Counted from the first letter of the stretch, positions 23,206-34,990 are shown. The stretch is DNA of 64,000 nt from Branchiostoma lanceolatum (GCF_035083965.1 NC_089727.1:5089501-5153500), one strand, 5' to 3'. Notes: generated by a model from the sequence alone, not told the origin. Numbers and translations: made by a program.

Positions 23206-23232
23206 ATACATACATACATACATACATACATA
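23206..23232. repeat. (CATA)n microsatellite
   Basis: About seven tandem CATA units in the 3' flank of gene B. Confidence 0.9.
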
Positions 23233-23727
23233 TTTGCAAAAGAAATATATTTTATTTAGACGTTTAATAAGAGATAACGCTGTAAGCAACGGATTAAATT
23301 CGATCAGGCGTTTACAAACTTTTACGTGAATGGCATTACATAGCTAAAGCGTCTTGGATCAAGTAGTCCTCTAAGAAAGCCGGCAGACGTCTGATGTTGG
23401 ATAGAATCCAGGAGTAGAACGGGTAGTAGATCTCCCTGGCACGGGTCGCCCCTCCTCGGATGACGGTCTGAGCTGTCTGATCTACCGGAGCCGCATAAGC
23501 CAACATGTCCTCTCCTCCTGGTACCTTCTGTAATAGACCATAAAAATCACTAGCTAAGCTGGTGCCAGATCATTCTCAAGGCAGATGCACAGTTTAAGCT
23601 CGGTGTGTGTATACGTTTTGTGGAATTTGTGCTATAATTATAGGTGCATAGGATTTGTTCTTTTCGTTTCCACGTAGGTGTACAAAATTTAGTGAAAAAA
23701 ATAAACATACAAAACGCTGCAGGCAGA

Positions 23728-23847
23728 TAGTCTCCTTCGCAGCCTTCTAGGAGCGCCTAGAGTGACATGGTCTTTCTTGAAAATCGCGATTCAGCGCTCC
23801 CTCCAAAAATAAACGCCAGCGCTCATAGAAGGCTGCGAAGGAGGCTA
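23728..23847. mobile_element. TAGCCTCC-type palindromic MITE in intron 5 of gene B
   Basis: TAGTCTCCTTCGCAGCCTTC at the left pairs with GAAGGCTGCGAAGGAGGCTA at the right. The flanks GCAGGCAGA and GCAGACAGA form a 9-bp duplication with one mismatch. Relatives by end sequence are at 37945 and 41396. Confidence 0.75.
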
Positions 23848-24120
23848 GCAGACAGACGTGCAACATGCCGAAGAGCCACTACACCTTCCTAGGTCTGGAG
23901 ATTGATATAAAATCACATCCAATGAATCATAATAAATGTATACTAGCATCTGTCAGGGTGGCCGCAATCGGGCAGAATCGGCGATTGTCTAATAAAACAG
24001 TCAGAACTTTTCAACTTCTATTCCATCATGTTGCTGCATGGATTCACTTAGGCTTGAAATTTAGGATTCATAAATGGAAGACTTATAACCCTAACACATT
24101 CGTAGCATCCATATCCCTGC

Positions 24121-24262
24121 CGGTAGGCTGGAAAGGGTAGAAATTGGCCAAGCAGACTGAGATAACATGCCAGAGGAGTTAGTCCACTATATGAGTACAG
24201 TTTGCCGCATGTCATCTGTTATCTCTTTGGCCAATGTCTACTCTTTCCATCCGCCTCTGGTG
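24121..24262. repeat. Inverted repeat overlapping the intron 5 donor side of gene B
   Basis: GGCTGGAAAGGGTAGAAATT and GGCCAA pair imperfectly with TTGGCCAATGTCTACTCTTT and CCATCC downstream, leaving a loop of about 60 bp. Class unknown. Confidence 0.45.
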
Positions 24263-26157
24263 ACTGGTAGAGGCTAACCTTCAGCACGTTCTTCGTGGCC
24301 TCTGTGCCAATCATGCCGAGGACGGCGACGGTCACCGACACGTTACGGTCAGCTTTCTTCAGTTCCGCCCGAAGGCAGCTGAAAAACCCGTCCTGCGCGA
24401 ACTGCACCGCGTTGTAAAAAGAAAAGGACATGGTCGGGATCTTCCCTGTATGGAAAAGCACAAAATAAGGCAACAAAATAAGGCAACAAAATCATACACA
24501 AGGTACATACATATGTGTACATCATGTTTTACCTCAAACCTTATACATGTATTATCTTAAATCGTTTCAAGATATCTTTCATAAGAAAAGAGAACAAGCA
24601 TATAGATTATAGATGAAGTATAGTAAAGTTCTCTTGTCATACTAGTTATCTACCTTAATGCGTTTAGAAGTTGTGCATGGTTATGACATGAACTTCATTG
24701 GCATTACCATTGATGTAATTACAGGGTGTATTTTTTTAAGAGTTACACTTCGTACAAATCCATACTTATTCTAGTGACAAGCAGTAACGAATCATCCGCC
24801 AGTCTTTATCTTTTACACAAAGGACGTTAATCAAGCAAAGGTGCATACAAAACATCGCTGTAATTTTACCTGCATATGACGACATGACCACGATGTGTCC
24901 ACCTCCCTCCTTCAGCAGAGGCAGGGCCAGGGAGGCCAGCCGGACGTAACGTGATCAGGTTTATGTTCATGAAGTCCACGAAAAAGTCCATATCCGGTTT
25001 TTCCTCCCAAAACCTAAAGTCTTCTGCCCATTTGGACCCAACACTTGACCCGGCGTGGTTCAGGACAAGATAGTCCAACCGTCCTACAGAATTAAACGGA
25101 AAACATTTCAATATGTTAAAATCGTTTTAAGACGTTCTGTTTTTAATTCATTGAAGTGTACAATATAAAACATATCCTCCCTCGCTTTCGCTTTCTTACC
25201 AAACTTCTCCTTGGCTGTCTGAATGGTTCTCTCACAGTCCTCCGCCTTCCCCATGTCCCCGGCCACGTAGTGCGCCTCCTGGGCACCCAGAGACTTCGCC
25301 TTGGCAACAACCTGAAATAGAATCCGAACGGGTAAAATCAGACAGACGGAAATGATAGTTATTGTTAAGTCTGAAATTTACATAGAATGTTGCAGGGATG
25401 TTGCGATGTGGGAAAAGTAAGAAAGAAAACGTCACCTCTTTCAGTCGGTTCTCCCTCCTGGCTGTGATGAGGATCTTTGCTCCCAGCCGGGCGTACTGGT
25501 ACGCCATCTCTTCCCCGATACCGGAACTGCAGCCTGTGATGACGACTGTGGCTCCTCTGATAGACTCTAATAAATAAAAGACGAGAACGGTTTTATGCGT
25601 ACAACACACACAAACATTGTGAGCACACAAAATTGTTTCAAGTCCTATAAATCCCATATAGCCATAAATGCAATCAAGGCTTGGTGCAATGCGTACGAAC
25701 CCGGAAGTGGAAGCCGTCACCAATGAGCTGGTGTCAAGTATGGGTGTTTGTACAGTTTAAGAATCTTTAAGATCATCCACAGAGTTCCTACTTGTTGCTA
25801 TATCATGGCATGCTTTGTTCAGCATCGATATCTGATATTGACGCCTGACCCTTCCCCACTAGTCCCAAAAATGTCAGCGCCCTCGTCATAATGCAAGGTT
25901 TCCGGGTCACATACTGACTCTTATGTGTGACACTGTGTTGTGGTGTATACACTGCATAAACAGACCCTGTACAGCTACGTTGTAATTTCTGAGGAATGCA
26001 TATAAAAGCAATACATCACGATGAAGGCGATGTATGTGGCTCAGTGAGTCAGTTTGCCCCCCTCCCCCACTCACGGTCGCGACAAAAGAGAAGAGTCAGA
26101 GAAGCTTCGGTGTGCCGTTTGCCTTGTTCAAACCCCGGAACCACTGACCCAACATAC

Positions 26158-26326
26158 CTGGATCGAAGCCATCACGGCTCCAGTACACACCGAGGCCTGC
26201 TGCACCCAACAACACACCTATACTGCCCCAAACCAGCCACGACATCATCTGCATTGTACTCAGGTACACACCGAGGCCTACAGCACCAAACAGCACACCT
26301 AAACCACCCCACACAAGCCGGGACAT
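26158..26326 (-). CDS. Exon 1 of gene B, duplicated anchor
   Basis: Codes MSRLVWGGLGVLFGAVGLGV ... STMQ and then MMSWLVWGSIGVLLGAAGLG ... RDGFDP. These are two near-identical hydrophobic segments in one exon where A, D, E and F have one. An in-frame upstream ATG (26342-26344) would add six residues; the start at MSRL is chosen because it matches the other copies. Confidence 0.8.
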
Positions 26327-26828
26327 GTTGTGAAAACCACACACGACAACTCGTCAGCGTTCGTCAGCGTTCTGTCGGTCGAATCACGGTCCAGTAACGA
26401 ATGATCATATATAGGGCCGCGGAAGGGGGCGGGGGAAAGAATATCTGTAGCTGCCACACCTAAGAATAGCCGGTTACACATGTGTACACTGCTCTTTGTT
26501 GGCTTTTACCTGACACGGTCGGATTGACACCGGTCACTGGGTCACTTCAATTGGAGGGGTGTAAAACATTACAATATTGTACATGTCTTCAAAGGCATAG
26601 TAATCTGGTGTGGTTTCAGCCAGCCCTTTCACGGTATCTAAACAACATCACCGCAGCCCACTTGAAGTAAGCAGTGTATGTACATGGCAAAAAGGTTGAC
26701 TCAACAAGTCCTTCCCCCGCTCCCTTCCGTGGCCCCATACTATGTTATCATACGCTTCTGGACCGTGATTCGACCGACAGAACGCTTACGAGTCCGATGT
26801 GTGTGACCCTGACAGAGCAATTGAGAAC
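26327..26828. promoter_or_regulatory. Shared divergent promoter region of genes B and C
   Basis: B and C start 502 bp apart on opposite strands. The inner flanks are inverted copies: CTGGACCGTGATTCGACCGA and CAGAACGCT occur on each side (minus strand near 26360-26395, plus strand 26757-26790). The B side keeps a CCTATATATGATC TATA-like box (26403-26415 region), the C side a decayed form (CATACTATGTTATC). About 340 bp of non-palindromic spacer lies between. Confidence 0.6.
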
Positions 26829-29792
26829 ATGTCCAGGCTAGCGTGGGGTGGTTTGGGTGTGCTGTTTGCTACTGTAGGCTTCGGTGTGTACTGGAGTACA
26901 ATGCAGATGATGTCGTGGCTGGTTTGGGGCAGTATAGGTGTGCTGTTGGGTGCAGTAGGCCTCGGTGTGTACTGGAGCCGTGATGGCTTCGATCCAGGTA
27001 TGTTGGGTCAATAGTTCCGGGGTTTGAACAGGGCAAACGGCGTACCGAATTCATCTTCAAGTTTACTTAATTGTCAGTGATCTCAGTGACCGTCGCGACA
27101 GTGGGGAAGGGGGGCAAACTATGATTGAGCCACAGGCATTGCTTTTATATGCATTCCTAGGCAATTCCAACGTAGCTGTACAGGGTCTATTATGCAGTGT
27201 ATACACAACAACACGGTGTCACACATCGGAGTCAGTATGGACCCGGAAACCTTGCATCATGACGAAGTCACTGACATTATATTGGGTCAGGGGAAAGGGT
27301 CAGGGGTCTATAGTAGATGCTGAACACTCGGTGCAAAGCTGTGGATGATGTTAAACTGTACAGAAACCCTTTGCTTTGTAACAAGTCGTGTAAGATTATA
27401 GAAGATTGGTGGCGGCTTTCACTTCCGGGTTGTGCATTCCGGCAACTGTACGAATTGCACCTGTGGCCAAATGGAATTTTATAGGACTTTTTCTTAAAAG
27501 ACGCACATGAATTAAACATTTTGTGCGCTCACGATTTATCAGTGTTTTGTAAGCATCAAACCGTGCTCGTCTTCCATTTAGAGTCTATCAGAGGAGCCAC
27601 AGTCGTCATCACAGGCTGCAGTTCCGGTATCGGTGAAGAGATGGCGTACCAGTACGCCCGGCTGGGAGCAAAGATCCTCATCGCAGCCAGGAGGGAGAAC
27701 CGTCTGAAGGAGGTAACGTCTTCTTTCTTACTTTTCCCACTTGGCAACATTCCTACAGCATTCTAAGTACATTTTAGACGAAACAATAGCTATCATTTCC
27801 GTCTCTCTAATTGTTTACCCGTTCGGATTCTATTTCAGGTTGTTGCCAAGGCGAAGTCTCTGGGTGCCCAGGAGGCGCACTACGTGGCCGGGGACATGGG
27901 GAAGGCGGAGGACTGTGAGAGAACCATTCAAACAGCCAAGGAGAAGTTCGGTAAGAAAGCAGCGAAAGCGAGGGAGGATATGTTTTATATTGTACACTTC
28001 AATGAATTAAAAACAGAACGTCTGAAAATTAAACGATTTGAACGTATAGACATGTGTTCCGTTTAATTCTGTAGGACGGTTGGACTATCTAGTCCTGAAC
28101 CACGCCGGGTCAAGTTTTGGGTCCATCAGCACATGGGCGGAAGACTTCAGGTTTTGGGAGGACAACCCGGATATGGACTTTTTCGTGGACTTCATGAACG
28201 TGAACCTGATCAGTTACGTCCGGCTGGCCTCCCTGGCCCTGCCTCTGCTGAAGGAGGGCGGTGGACACATCGTGGTTATGTCATCATATGCAGGTAAAAT
28301 TTCGAAAAAGATTAGGGGCATGCCCCGATGTGCGATGGTCAAACCTTACAGTCTGGTCTGGGTTGACATCTTGAAAAGGTGATAGTCACCTGTTATGTCA
28401 ATCATTCCACACATATGGTAAATCTGAATAAATAAATAAATACATCTAAATAGTGATGTTTGCATGTACGTGCCTTTTTTTTATTAACGTTCCTTATGGA
28501 AATCATACGTTGTTCAAACACTATATAAGGCTGACGGATGATTCGTCACTACTTGTCGGTGAAAGAAGTACGGAATTTAGGAAGCGTAAAAATAGTTTCA
28601 CTCTGTAGTTATATCAATGGCAATGCCAATGAAGTTCATTTCATAATCATGCCCAACCTTTAAACGCATTAAGGTAGATAACTAGCGTACGATAAGAAAA
28701 CTACGTTATGTTCTGTCTATGCTATACTCTGTCTAACCTATATGCTTCTTCTTTTTTCTCATAAAACATATCGTGAAACTAATGTTAATATTAGGTATGG
28801 GATAAAACATGTTGTACATATATAACCTTTTGTATGATTTTGTTGCCTTATTTTGTGCTTTTCCACACAGGGAAGATCCCGACCATGTCTTATTCTCCTG
28901 CCAACGCGGTGCAGTTCGCGCAGGACGGGTTTTTCAGCTGCCTCCGGGCGGAGCTGAAGAAAGCTGGCCGTAACGTGTCGGTCACGCTAGCCGTCCTCAG
29001 TATGGTTCGCACAGAGGCCACGGAGAAAATGCTTAAGGTAGGGATCGACTAATGATTTCGCACAACCTTCGCCGAGAAAGAAAAGGTTTTTGGTAGCGTT
29101 TGTTTGTATGCATGTTTGTATGTATTTATGCATGTATGCATGTGTGTCTGAATGTATATGTAGTTGAACAGCATATAGCTCAAAAAGCTATGGATGGGTT
29201 GTCATGATATTTGATATGTGGTTAGGTCTTGTCCTATCTAAGAAATAATTAGATGTTGGTCTCCTTGCGACTTTTCTTGGTACTGCAGCACAACTTCCGA
29301 TTTTTATATTCCGTTTTCTGGACAAGCTATTGTCATGATTTTGGGTGGTAGACATTTAAACTATTACCTTCAAGTAGATGCATAACTCTGGTTATTTTGA
29401 ACGCCTTTTGCAACCCTTGGTACATTTCTGTAGTCATGTATGTATCTTTTTTATCTTCCATGAGGAACCGAATATAACAAATCCTCTGCACCATCAAGTA
29501 CGAAACTTAGAAATTCACATATAAAACAACCTGGAACTGTGTATCTGCTTAGAGAATGCCCTGGCACCGGCTTAGTGATTTTTATGGTCTATTACAGAAG
29601 ATACCAGGAGGGGAGGACATGTTGGCTTATGCGGCTCCGGTAGATCAGACAGCCCAGGCCGTCATCCGAGGAGGGGCGACCCGTGCCAGGGAGATCTACT
29701 ACCCCTTCTACCAGTCCTGGCCCATCTCCAACATCAGACGTCTACCGGCTTTCTTAGAGGATTACTTGATCCAAGACGCTTTAGCTATGTAA
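26829..29792 (+). CDS. HSD11B1L: HSD11B1-like short-chain dehydrogenase C, 330 aa, double anchor
   Basis: Exons are 26829-26997, 27582-27712, 27839-27950, 28075-28293, 28871-29037 and 29598-29792; all phases agree and the frame is intact. Exon 1 encodes two anchors in tandem (MSRLAWGGLGVLFATVGFGV and MSWLVWGSIGVLLGAVGLGV). Then TGCSSGIG, NHAGSSFG, NVNLISY and the catalytic Ser in VMSSYAG. The Tyr/Lys site reads SYSPANAVQFAQDGF: the position of the catalytic Tyr is Ala221 and that of Lys is Gln225, so classical SDR chemistry is not expected. The C-terminus EDYLIQDALAM is shared with A and B. AATAAA lies at 29863-29868, 71 bases past the stop. It is head-to-head with B and tail-to-tail with D. 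Confidence 0.88.
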
Positions 29793-29862
29793 TGCCATTC
29801 ACGCAATGGTTTGTAAACGTATGCGTTTATTCCGTTGCTTACAGCGTATCTGGTAACTTCTG

Positions 29863-29868
29863 AATAAA
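29863..29868 (+). terminator. Poly(A) signal of gene C
   Basis: AATAAA in TGAATAAAACG, 71 bases after the stop codon; the first hexamer downstream of the gene. Confidence 0.6.
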
Positions 29869-30939
29869 ACGTATTTTGCAAAACATTGCTGTTTGATTTC
29901 ACATGCTCAAAACTTCACATACTTTGTTTTCCTTGATTAATCTATGTACAAATTACCATATAGTAAGTCGAACAAAAAGGGTACTGCTATAATACTACAA
30001 TACTATCATGTACTGCAATATCCCTGAATTTCAATCTCTTGGAGATGTGCTATAGACGACTTAGTCCTAACTGTTACCATTGTGAACACTTAGCTTTTAA
30101 GCTTTGTGTATTTTGTTGTTTTTTTGGTCATACTTGTGCGTTTTGAATGATATAATCGGAAGATATACCCGCAAAGATTATGTAAATATTGTAATTTGAA
30201 TAGAGTTGAGGATGAATGCCATTTTGATAGAATGTAGGTTGTATAACAACAACAAAATAAATGTATAGGCTTGTACAAATCCTTTTTCCCTATTTCAGAC
30301 ACTTAAGTAATGTTGAAAATATTCATTTTCCTAATGGAACTAGACAAACCTCCTATCAAGAATCATATTTGTTCCTTTATCTCTACTATAGCTGACAAGC
30401 GAGGAGTTCATCTAACGACAGTTTTATTTTGTATCTACCAACTGTATCTGTTTAACATGTTTGTCCTGTTGTGACCTGTACTTAGCCAAGTGTGGCAAAA
30501 CAGTGCAATAAAGGTCTTCATTCATTCATTGTTCCTCCTCATCATCATCATCATCGGGGGTGAGGGGGGGGGCGAGGTAAGGCAATGTACAACTGCGGTC
30601 CGAAAGCCACGGAAGATCAGTGGCAGAGGAGAAACAAATCGGTACACAGCCAACAACAAAATATAGTATCCTTTTTTCTTTGATGAGTTAACAGAACCCA
30701 TACAACACACACACGGATATACGTATGATATGCAAATGTAATTATAGTACCATTGGTAACTAACATACTTTGTTGAATTCTAAATTTTGCCACATATGCT
30801 AATTTGCGTAGTCATTCAACCGGCGTATCAAATTGTGACATTGTTTGAATATATATGCAATGCTTTAGGCATGCAGGGTGTCGTTAAAGCCCACTTCATT
30901 TCTTGTGTTAGCAAATAACAAGCCAAAGCATGAATTGTA
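29869..30939. other. Spacer between genes C and D (tail-to-tail)
   Basis: AT-rich, without a supported gene. Contains a retroposon tail at 30465-30531 and an ATC repeat at about 30539-30556. Confidence 0.5.
30465..30531 (+). mobile_element. Retroposon tail, third copy
   Basis: TTGTGACCTGTACTTAGCCA ... GTGCAATAAAGGTCTTCATT followed by CATTCATT; same family as 7245 and 10230. Confidence 0.65.
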
Positions 30940-33900
30940 TCATGGGGCCAGAACGTTCAGGACCATGTAGTCCTCTAAGAAAGCCGGTAGACGTCTGATG
31001 TTGGAGATGGGCCAGGAGTAGAAGGGATAGTAGATCTCCCTGGCACGGGTCGCCCCTCCTCGGATGACGGCCAGGGCTGTCTGGTCTAACGGAGCCGCCA
31101 TAGCCAGCGCGGCCTCGTCTCCTGTTTTCTGCGGTGCAACAGTTCAAAACAGTCATTGACATTCTTCAATCGTCATAAAAAAAATTCCATTGGACCGAGC
31201 AACCGTTCTCTATCTATGAAATTCATTGCGCGACCTGCCAAATGTATATGTTAGGTCGCTCAGCAGGTATACCGTAAGTGCAGAAATATTCACGGTGGTT
31301 TTCTTTCGCGGTTTTCTTTCGCGGTGAACTTTCAGCGTGAACTTAAAACCACCGCGAAACTTTTTGTCCACTGTAGCGCTACTATTGTTTCAAGCGTGAA
31401 CTTAACCCTCAAACCACCGTATGGGGTCAAAACTGACCCCAGGCGTATATCAACATGTGCCATTTTGACATTTCGAGTCGAAAACGAAATTCCTTCAATA
31501 AATTTGTTTGTATATATGTCTTATAACTTCTCACAAGTTTTTACCGAGATTGGCCCATTGTTGATTAAGTTATTTTAGAAAGTTTACGCATGGTCCAGTG
31601 GGGTCAAAACTGACCCCAGCAAAATCTGCAGTCATATTCCCTATTGTTTGACACTTGTCATCTAGTAACATGTATGATAAGGGTTATCATGATCATAGTT
31701 ACAAAATATAATTTCGTAGAAACGTTAAAAAAACAAATTTTCTAAATGAACGTAAAGATTAATGAAGTTACGACGTATTATGACGTCATTTATGTGATTT
31801 TATTGACGAAAATCAACAAATTGGGTATTTCCATATAGTTTAAAGTTACACGATAAAACTTAAACAGAAATTATGTATGATAAATCATAATATATCCAAA
31901 GACGTTATGTGTTGATGGCAACAGGTACGACGTCAAAATGACGTCATAGAAATTACATTCATATCACGTTACACTAGCGAAATCCGCCATCTTGGTTCCG
32001 CCATGTTGAATTATTTTAAATGCATTTTTTTCATCATATAACCTGATAACACAATAGAAATGGACCAAAACGTTTATATTAAGATTGTTTCTGTTTGAAT
32101 AATCATGGTGATGATGAAATTGAGGTTGAAATAGCCGGTTACAGCTAATCTAATTATATCATCCGCCATCTTAGATTTTGACCGATGACGTAATCAAATA
32201 TGCATAAATTATGAATAATAAATCATAAAAGTGATAGTGAATTAAATTGGTTGGTATTGATGTAAGAAAATTAGTGTAGTTTAAAAAGATAGCCCTAGAA
32301 TTACATTGTAAAATCCAAAATTAGCGACTTTTTCCAAATATGGCTCTAAGAAACCGGTTGCCATAGCAACATTAAAACATTGATTAGATATTTCATTAAA
32401 TAACAATTGTTGCCAACGAAATTTTAGCAAAGGTGACCAAGTTTGGTTGTTCTAGCGTAAGCCATTCAGATGCTATATGACATCAAGTGTTGGCGCAGGC
32501 CTCAAAAGAGCCCGCTTGTCTGAATAGCTTTAGTTGCAAAAGACGATGTTCCCTTTTTTTGCATAAATTATGATAATGAGCAGACATTTTTCACATCTAA
32601 TCATGTCAAACTGTCCCTTATAGATTACTTAAACTATACATATATACAAACCACAATAATAGTCACCAATAAAGCTATATTTGTAGAAAACATTGTGGGG
32701 TCAGTTTTGACCCCATACGGTAGGATTAGTCGTAAAAAAGCTACGGTGGTTTGAGGGTTAAAACCACCGCGAACACACCATTTTTCTTCCTACTCCGAAA
32801 TAAAAACCATGGGAACTTAAATGCATTTACAGTATCTTACAATGACAAATTTAAACATGGTACAGGTTCAACTTCTTCTCGCTTCTTGATGCTTACCTTC
32901 ATAATCGTCTCGACGTTTGGTGTGTGCACCAAGCCTAGCATGGCGATCGTGACGGACACGTTACGGCCAGCTTTCTTCAGTTCCGCCCGAAGGCAGCTGA
33001 AAAACCCGTCCAGTGCGAACTTTGCGGTATTTCCATACGAGAAATACATGGTCGGAATCCTTCCTGTGTAGAAAAGAGAGCAAAAAGATCGTCCATGTAA
33101 GCTACGGTCTACACATACATGTGCATCGTGTTTTAAACACGTTAATTTTCACAAAGAAAGTTAGGAAAAACTGTACGTACGACATATTCACAAAGACGAA
33201 TTTTACCTCCGAAAGAAGACATGATCACGATGTGTCCGCTGCTCTCCTTCAGCAGAGGCAGGGCCAGGGAGGCCAGCCGGACGTAACTGATTAGGTTCAC
33301 GTTCATGAAGTCCACGAAAAATTCCATATCCGGGTTGTCCTCCCAAAACTTCAAATTTTCGGCCAATTTACTTACTGAACCAAAACTTGACCCGACGTGG
33401 TTAAGGACTAGATAGTCCAATCGGCCTGTAGAATGAAAGGGAACACAAAAATGTTGCCACAACTTATGGTTTGCTTATTTTGATTAATTTGTTTGTACGG
33501 CAAATATCCAATATAAAGCCAATACAATCGTTTCTAGTCCATCATTAAGTGATCTCCAAGCAGATCTATCAGTGGCAAGGCAGTATCAAAAGGGCCACCT
33601 TTTGGTACTGGTTGGCCCTTTTGATACTAGTACTGCCTGGCCACTGATAGATCTGCTTGGAGATTACATGTACGTAAGGATGAACCCATCAGTGTCTCCC
33701 TACCGAACTTTTCCCTGGCTGTTTGAATGGTTCTCTCGCAGTCCTCCGCCTTCCCCATGTCCCCGGCCACGTAGTGCGCCTCCTGGGCACCCAGAGACAT
33801 TGCCTTGGCAACAACCTGAACAGAAGAAGAGGAACGGGTAAGCAAGATATTCAAAGAAACAGATAGAAGAAATCATACACTGACATGCACATGTACAAGT

Positions 33901-34472
33901 TGGTGCTTTTTTTCAGATAAAACAAATTCTACATAGCATATTGTAGTAGTCCTAACACTGGACATTGTAGTAAGTTTATCACCAATATTAACGTCCGATG
34001 GGTTAAGAACGTATGATTAAAACGTCACCTCCTTCAGTCGGTTCTCCCTCCTGGCTGTGATGAGGATCTTTGCTCCCAGCCGGGCGTACTGGTACGCCAT
34101 CTCTTCGCCGATACCGGTACTGCAGCCAGTAATGACGACAGTGGCTCCTCGAATAGACTCTTTGGAAGAAAACGCGGTTAAACGTCAATGCTTACAACAA
34201 ACAGAAACGCCCGGTGTATACCTGTGTCTTCCAGAATGTTGCTATGTTGCATTTTTTTCTATATACTCAATGCGACAGGTAGTGCCCATTTGCCCCTCCC
34301 CTCTCTGCTTGTCCTGTCACATATGAGAGAAGCTAACTTTGTTTAGCTCAATCAACACCTGGAACATTGCCCTAACTAGCATACCTGGATCAAAGCCATC
34401 ACGGCTCCAGTACACGCCAAGGCCTACTGCACCCAGCAACACGCCCAGACTGCCCCACACTAGGCGCGACAT
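30940..34472 (-). CDS. HSD11B1L: HSD11B1-like short-chain dehydrogenase D, 301 aa, six exons
   Basis: Exons in order are 34385-34472, 34029-34159, 33704-33815, 33207-33425, 32897-33063 and 30940-31128; the frame is intact. Single anchor MSRLVWGSLGVLLGAVGLGV, TGCSTGIG at residues 40-47, NHVGSS at 119-124, NVNLISY with Asn154, MSSFGG with Ser181. The active-site segment is YFSYGNTAKFALDGF: Lys198 is kept and aligns with HSD11B1 K187, but Tyr193 lies one residue before the aligned position of Y183, which is Gly194. It is intermediate between A-C and E/F: the N-terminus and C-terminal exon resemble A-C, the Lys and ALDGF resemble E/F. Intron 5 is swollen by a 1.35-kb piggyBac-like element and intron 3 holds a 113-bp palindrome. 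It ends LNVLAP rather than QDALAM. Confidence 0.88.
31406..32757. mobile_element. piggyBac-like non-autonomous element with TTAA duplication
   Basis: The ends are CCCTCAAACCACCG and its complement, each bordered by TTAA (31402-31405, 32758-32761). Subterminal palindromes GGGGTCAAAACTGACCCC (left, from 31426) and GGGGTCAGTTTTGACCCC (right, about 32698-32715) sit just inside both ends and again near 31596. TTAA duplication with ends starting CCC is the piggyBac hallmark. The 1352-bp interior has no transposase-like frame, so it is a deletion derivative. It lies in intron 5 of gene D. Confidence 0.88.
33552..33664. mobile_element. 113-bp palindromic MITE in intron 3 of gene D
   Basis: ATCTCCAAGCAGATCTATCA and following bases pair almost perfectly with the complement at the right. 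The arms are about 50 bp with a loop of about 15 bp around 33600. The TCTCCAAGCAGA ends are shared with the elements at 4145, 41303 and 62259. Confidence 0.85.
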
Positions 34473-34990
34473 TTTGCATATCACGGTGTATGGGTGTAGT
34501 TCTTCAACTTGACATGACGACAGCTACCGGACGTGTCGTTTGGGCGGGAAAGGGGGGGGGGGCGTCGTGGTGACTAGATCTGGCAGTGGAAAGCTGTTGA
34601 GTCAACGTCACTTGTACCTACATTTTGTTTCAAGTTGGAAGTGTCCTTTGGGTAACTTAAAATCATTGCTACATTCCGCTTTTCCTCCGAAAACTGGTAC
34701 AATCCTATGATATTTTACCCCTTTTCGATTGAAGTGGCCCAGTCCGTGAAAAAAGGTCAATGACCCTAACTAGACAGGTAACAACAAAGAAACAATGGGG
34801 ACTCAGGTGCGGTTGGTCTACATCCAGTCAAAAGAATTCTATTTCTAGACCTTACACATATCATCAGACTCGCACATCTAGTCTCCCTGCGAGATATTAG
34901 TATAATGATAATGGACATACAAACGAGACTCTGTGAGCAGAAAATCAACCGAACACATTTGCCTCTATCTATCTATTCTTACATTTCATT
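34473..34990. other. Upstream region of gene D
   Basis: Genes D and E start 1391 bp apart on opposite strands. A poly-G run lies at about 34551-34561. The blocks shared by promoters A, E and F are not evident on the D side. Confidence 0.4.

Larger units (their letters stand above)
23336..26326 (-). pseudogene. HSD11B1L: HSD11B1-like dehydrogenase B, frameshifted
   Basis: Exons in order are 26158-26326, 25436-25566, 25200-25311, 24870-25083, 24279-24445 and 23336-23527. All splice sites and phases match the other copies except that exon 4 is one base too long: GTAACGTGATCAGG replaces GTAACTGATCAGG at 24946-24959. After NINLI the frame shifts, losing the catalytic Ser and everything after it. 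Exon 4 is also two codons shorter after the NHAGSS motif, a real length variant. Exon 1 encodes two consecutive membrane anchors. Exon 5 has SFYNAVQFAQDGF: Tyr is at the canonical place but Lys is replaced by Gln. Either a pseudogene or one assembly error; the other exons are well preserved, so the break is recent if real. Confidence 0.8.

Noticed and set aside
23865..24140. 91-codon open frame in intron 5 of gene B
   Set aside because: No domain similarity recognised and it overlaps an inverted repeat.
26096..26344. Start of gene B six codons upstream (MCGFHN...)
   Set aside because: Those codons are not conserved in C or other paralogs; MSRL is the shared start.
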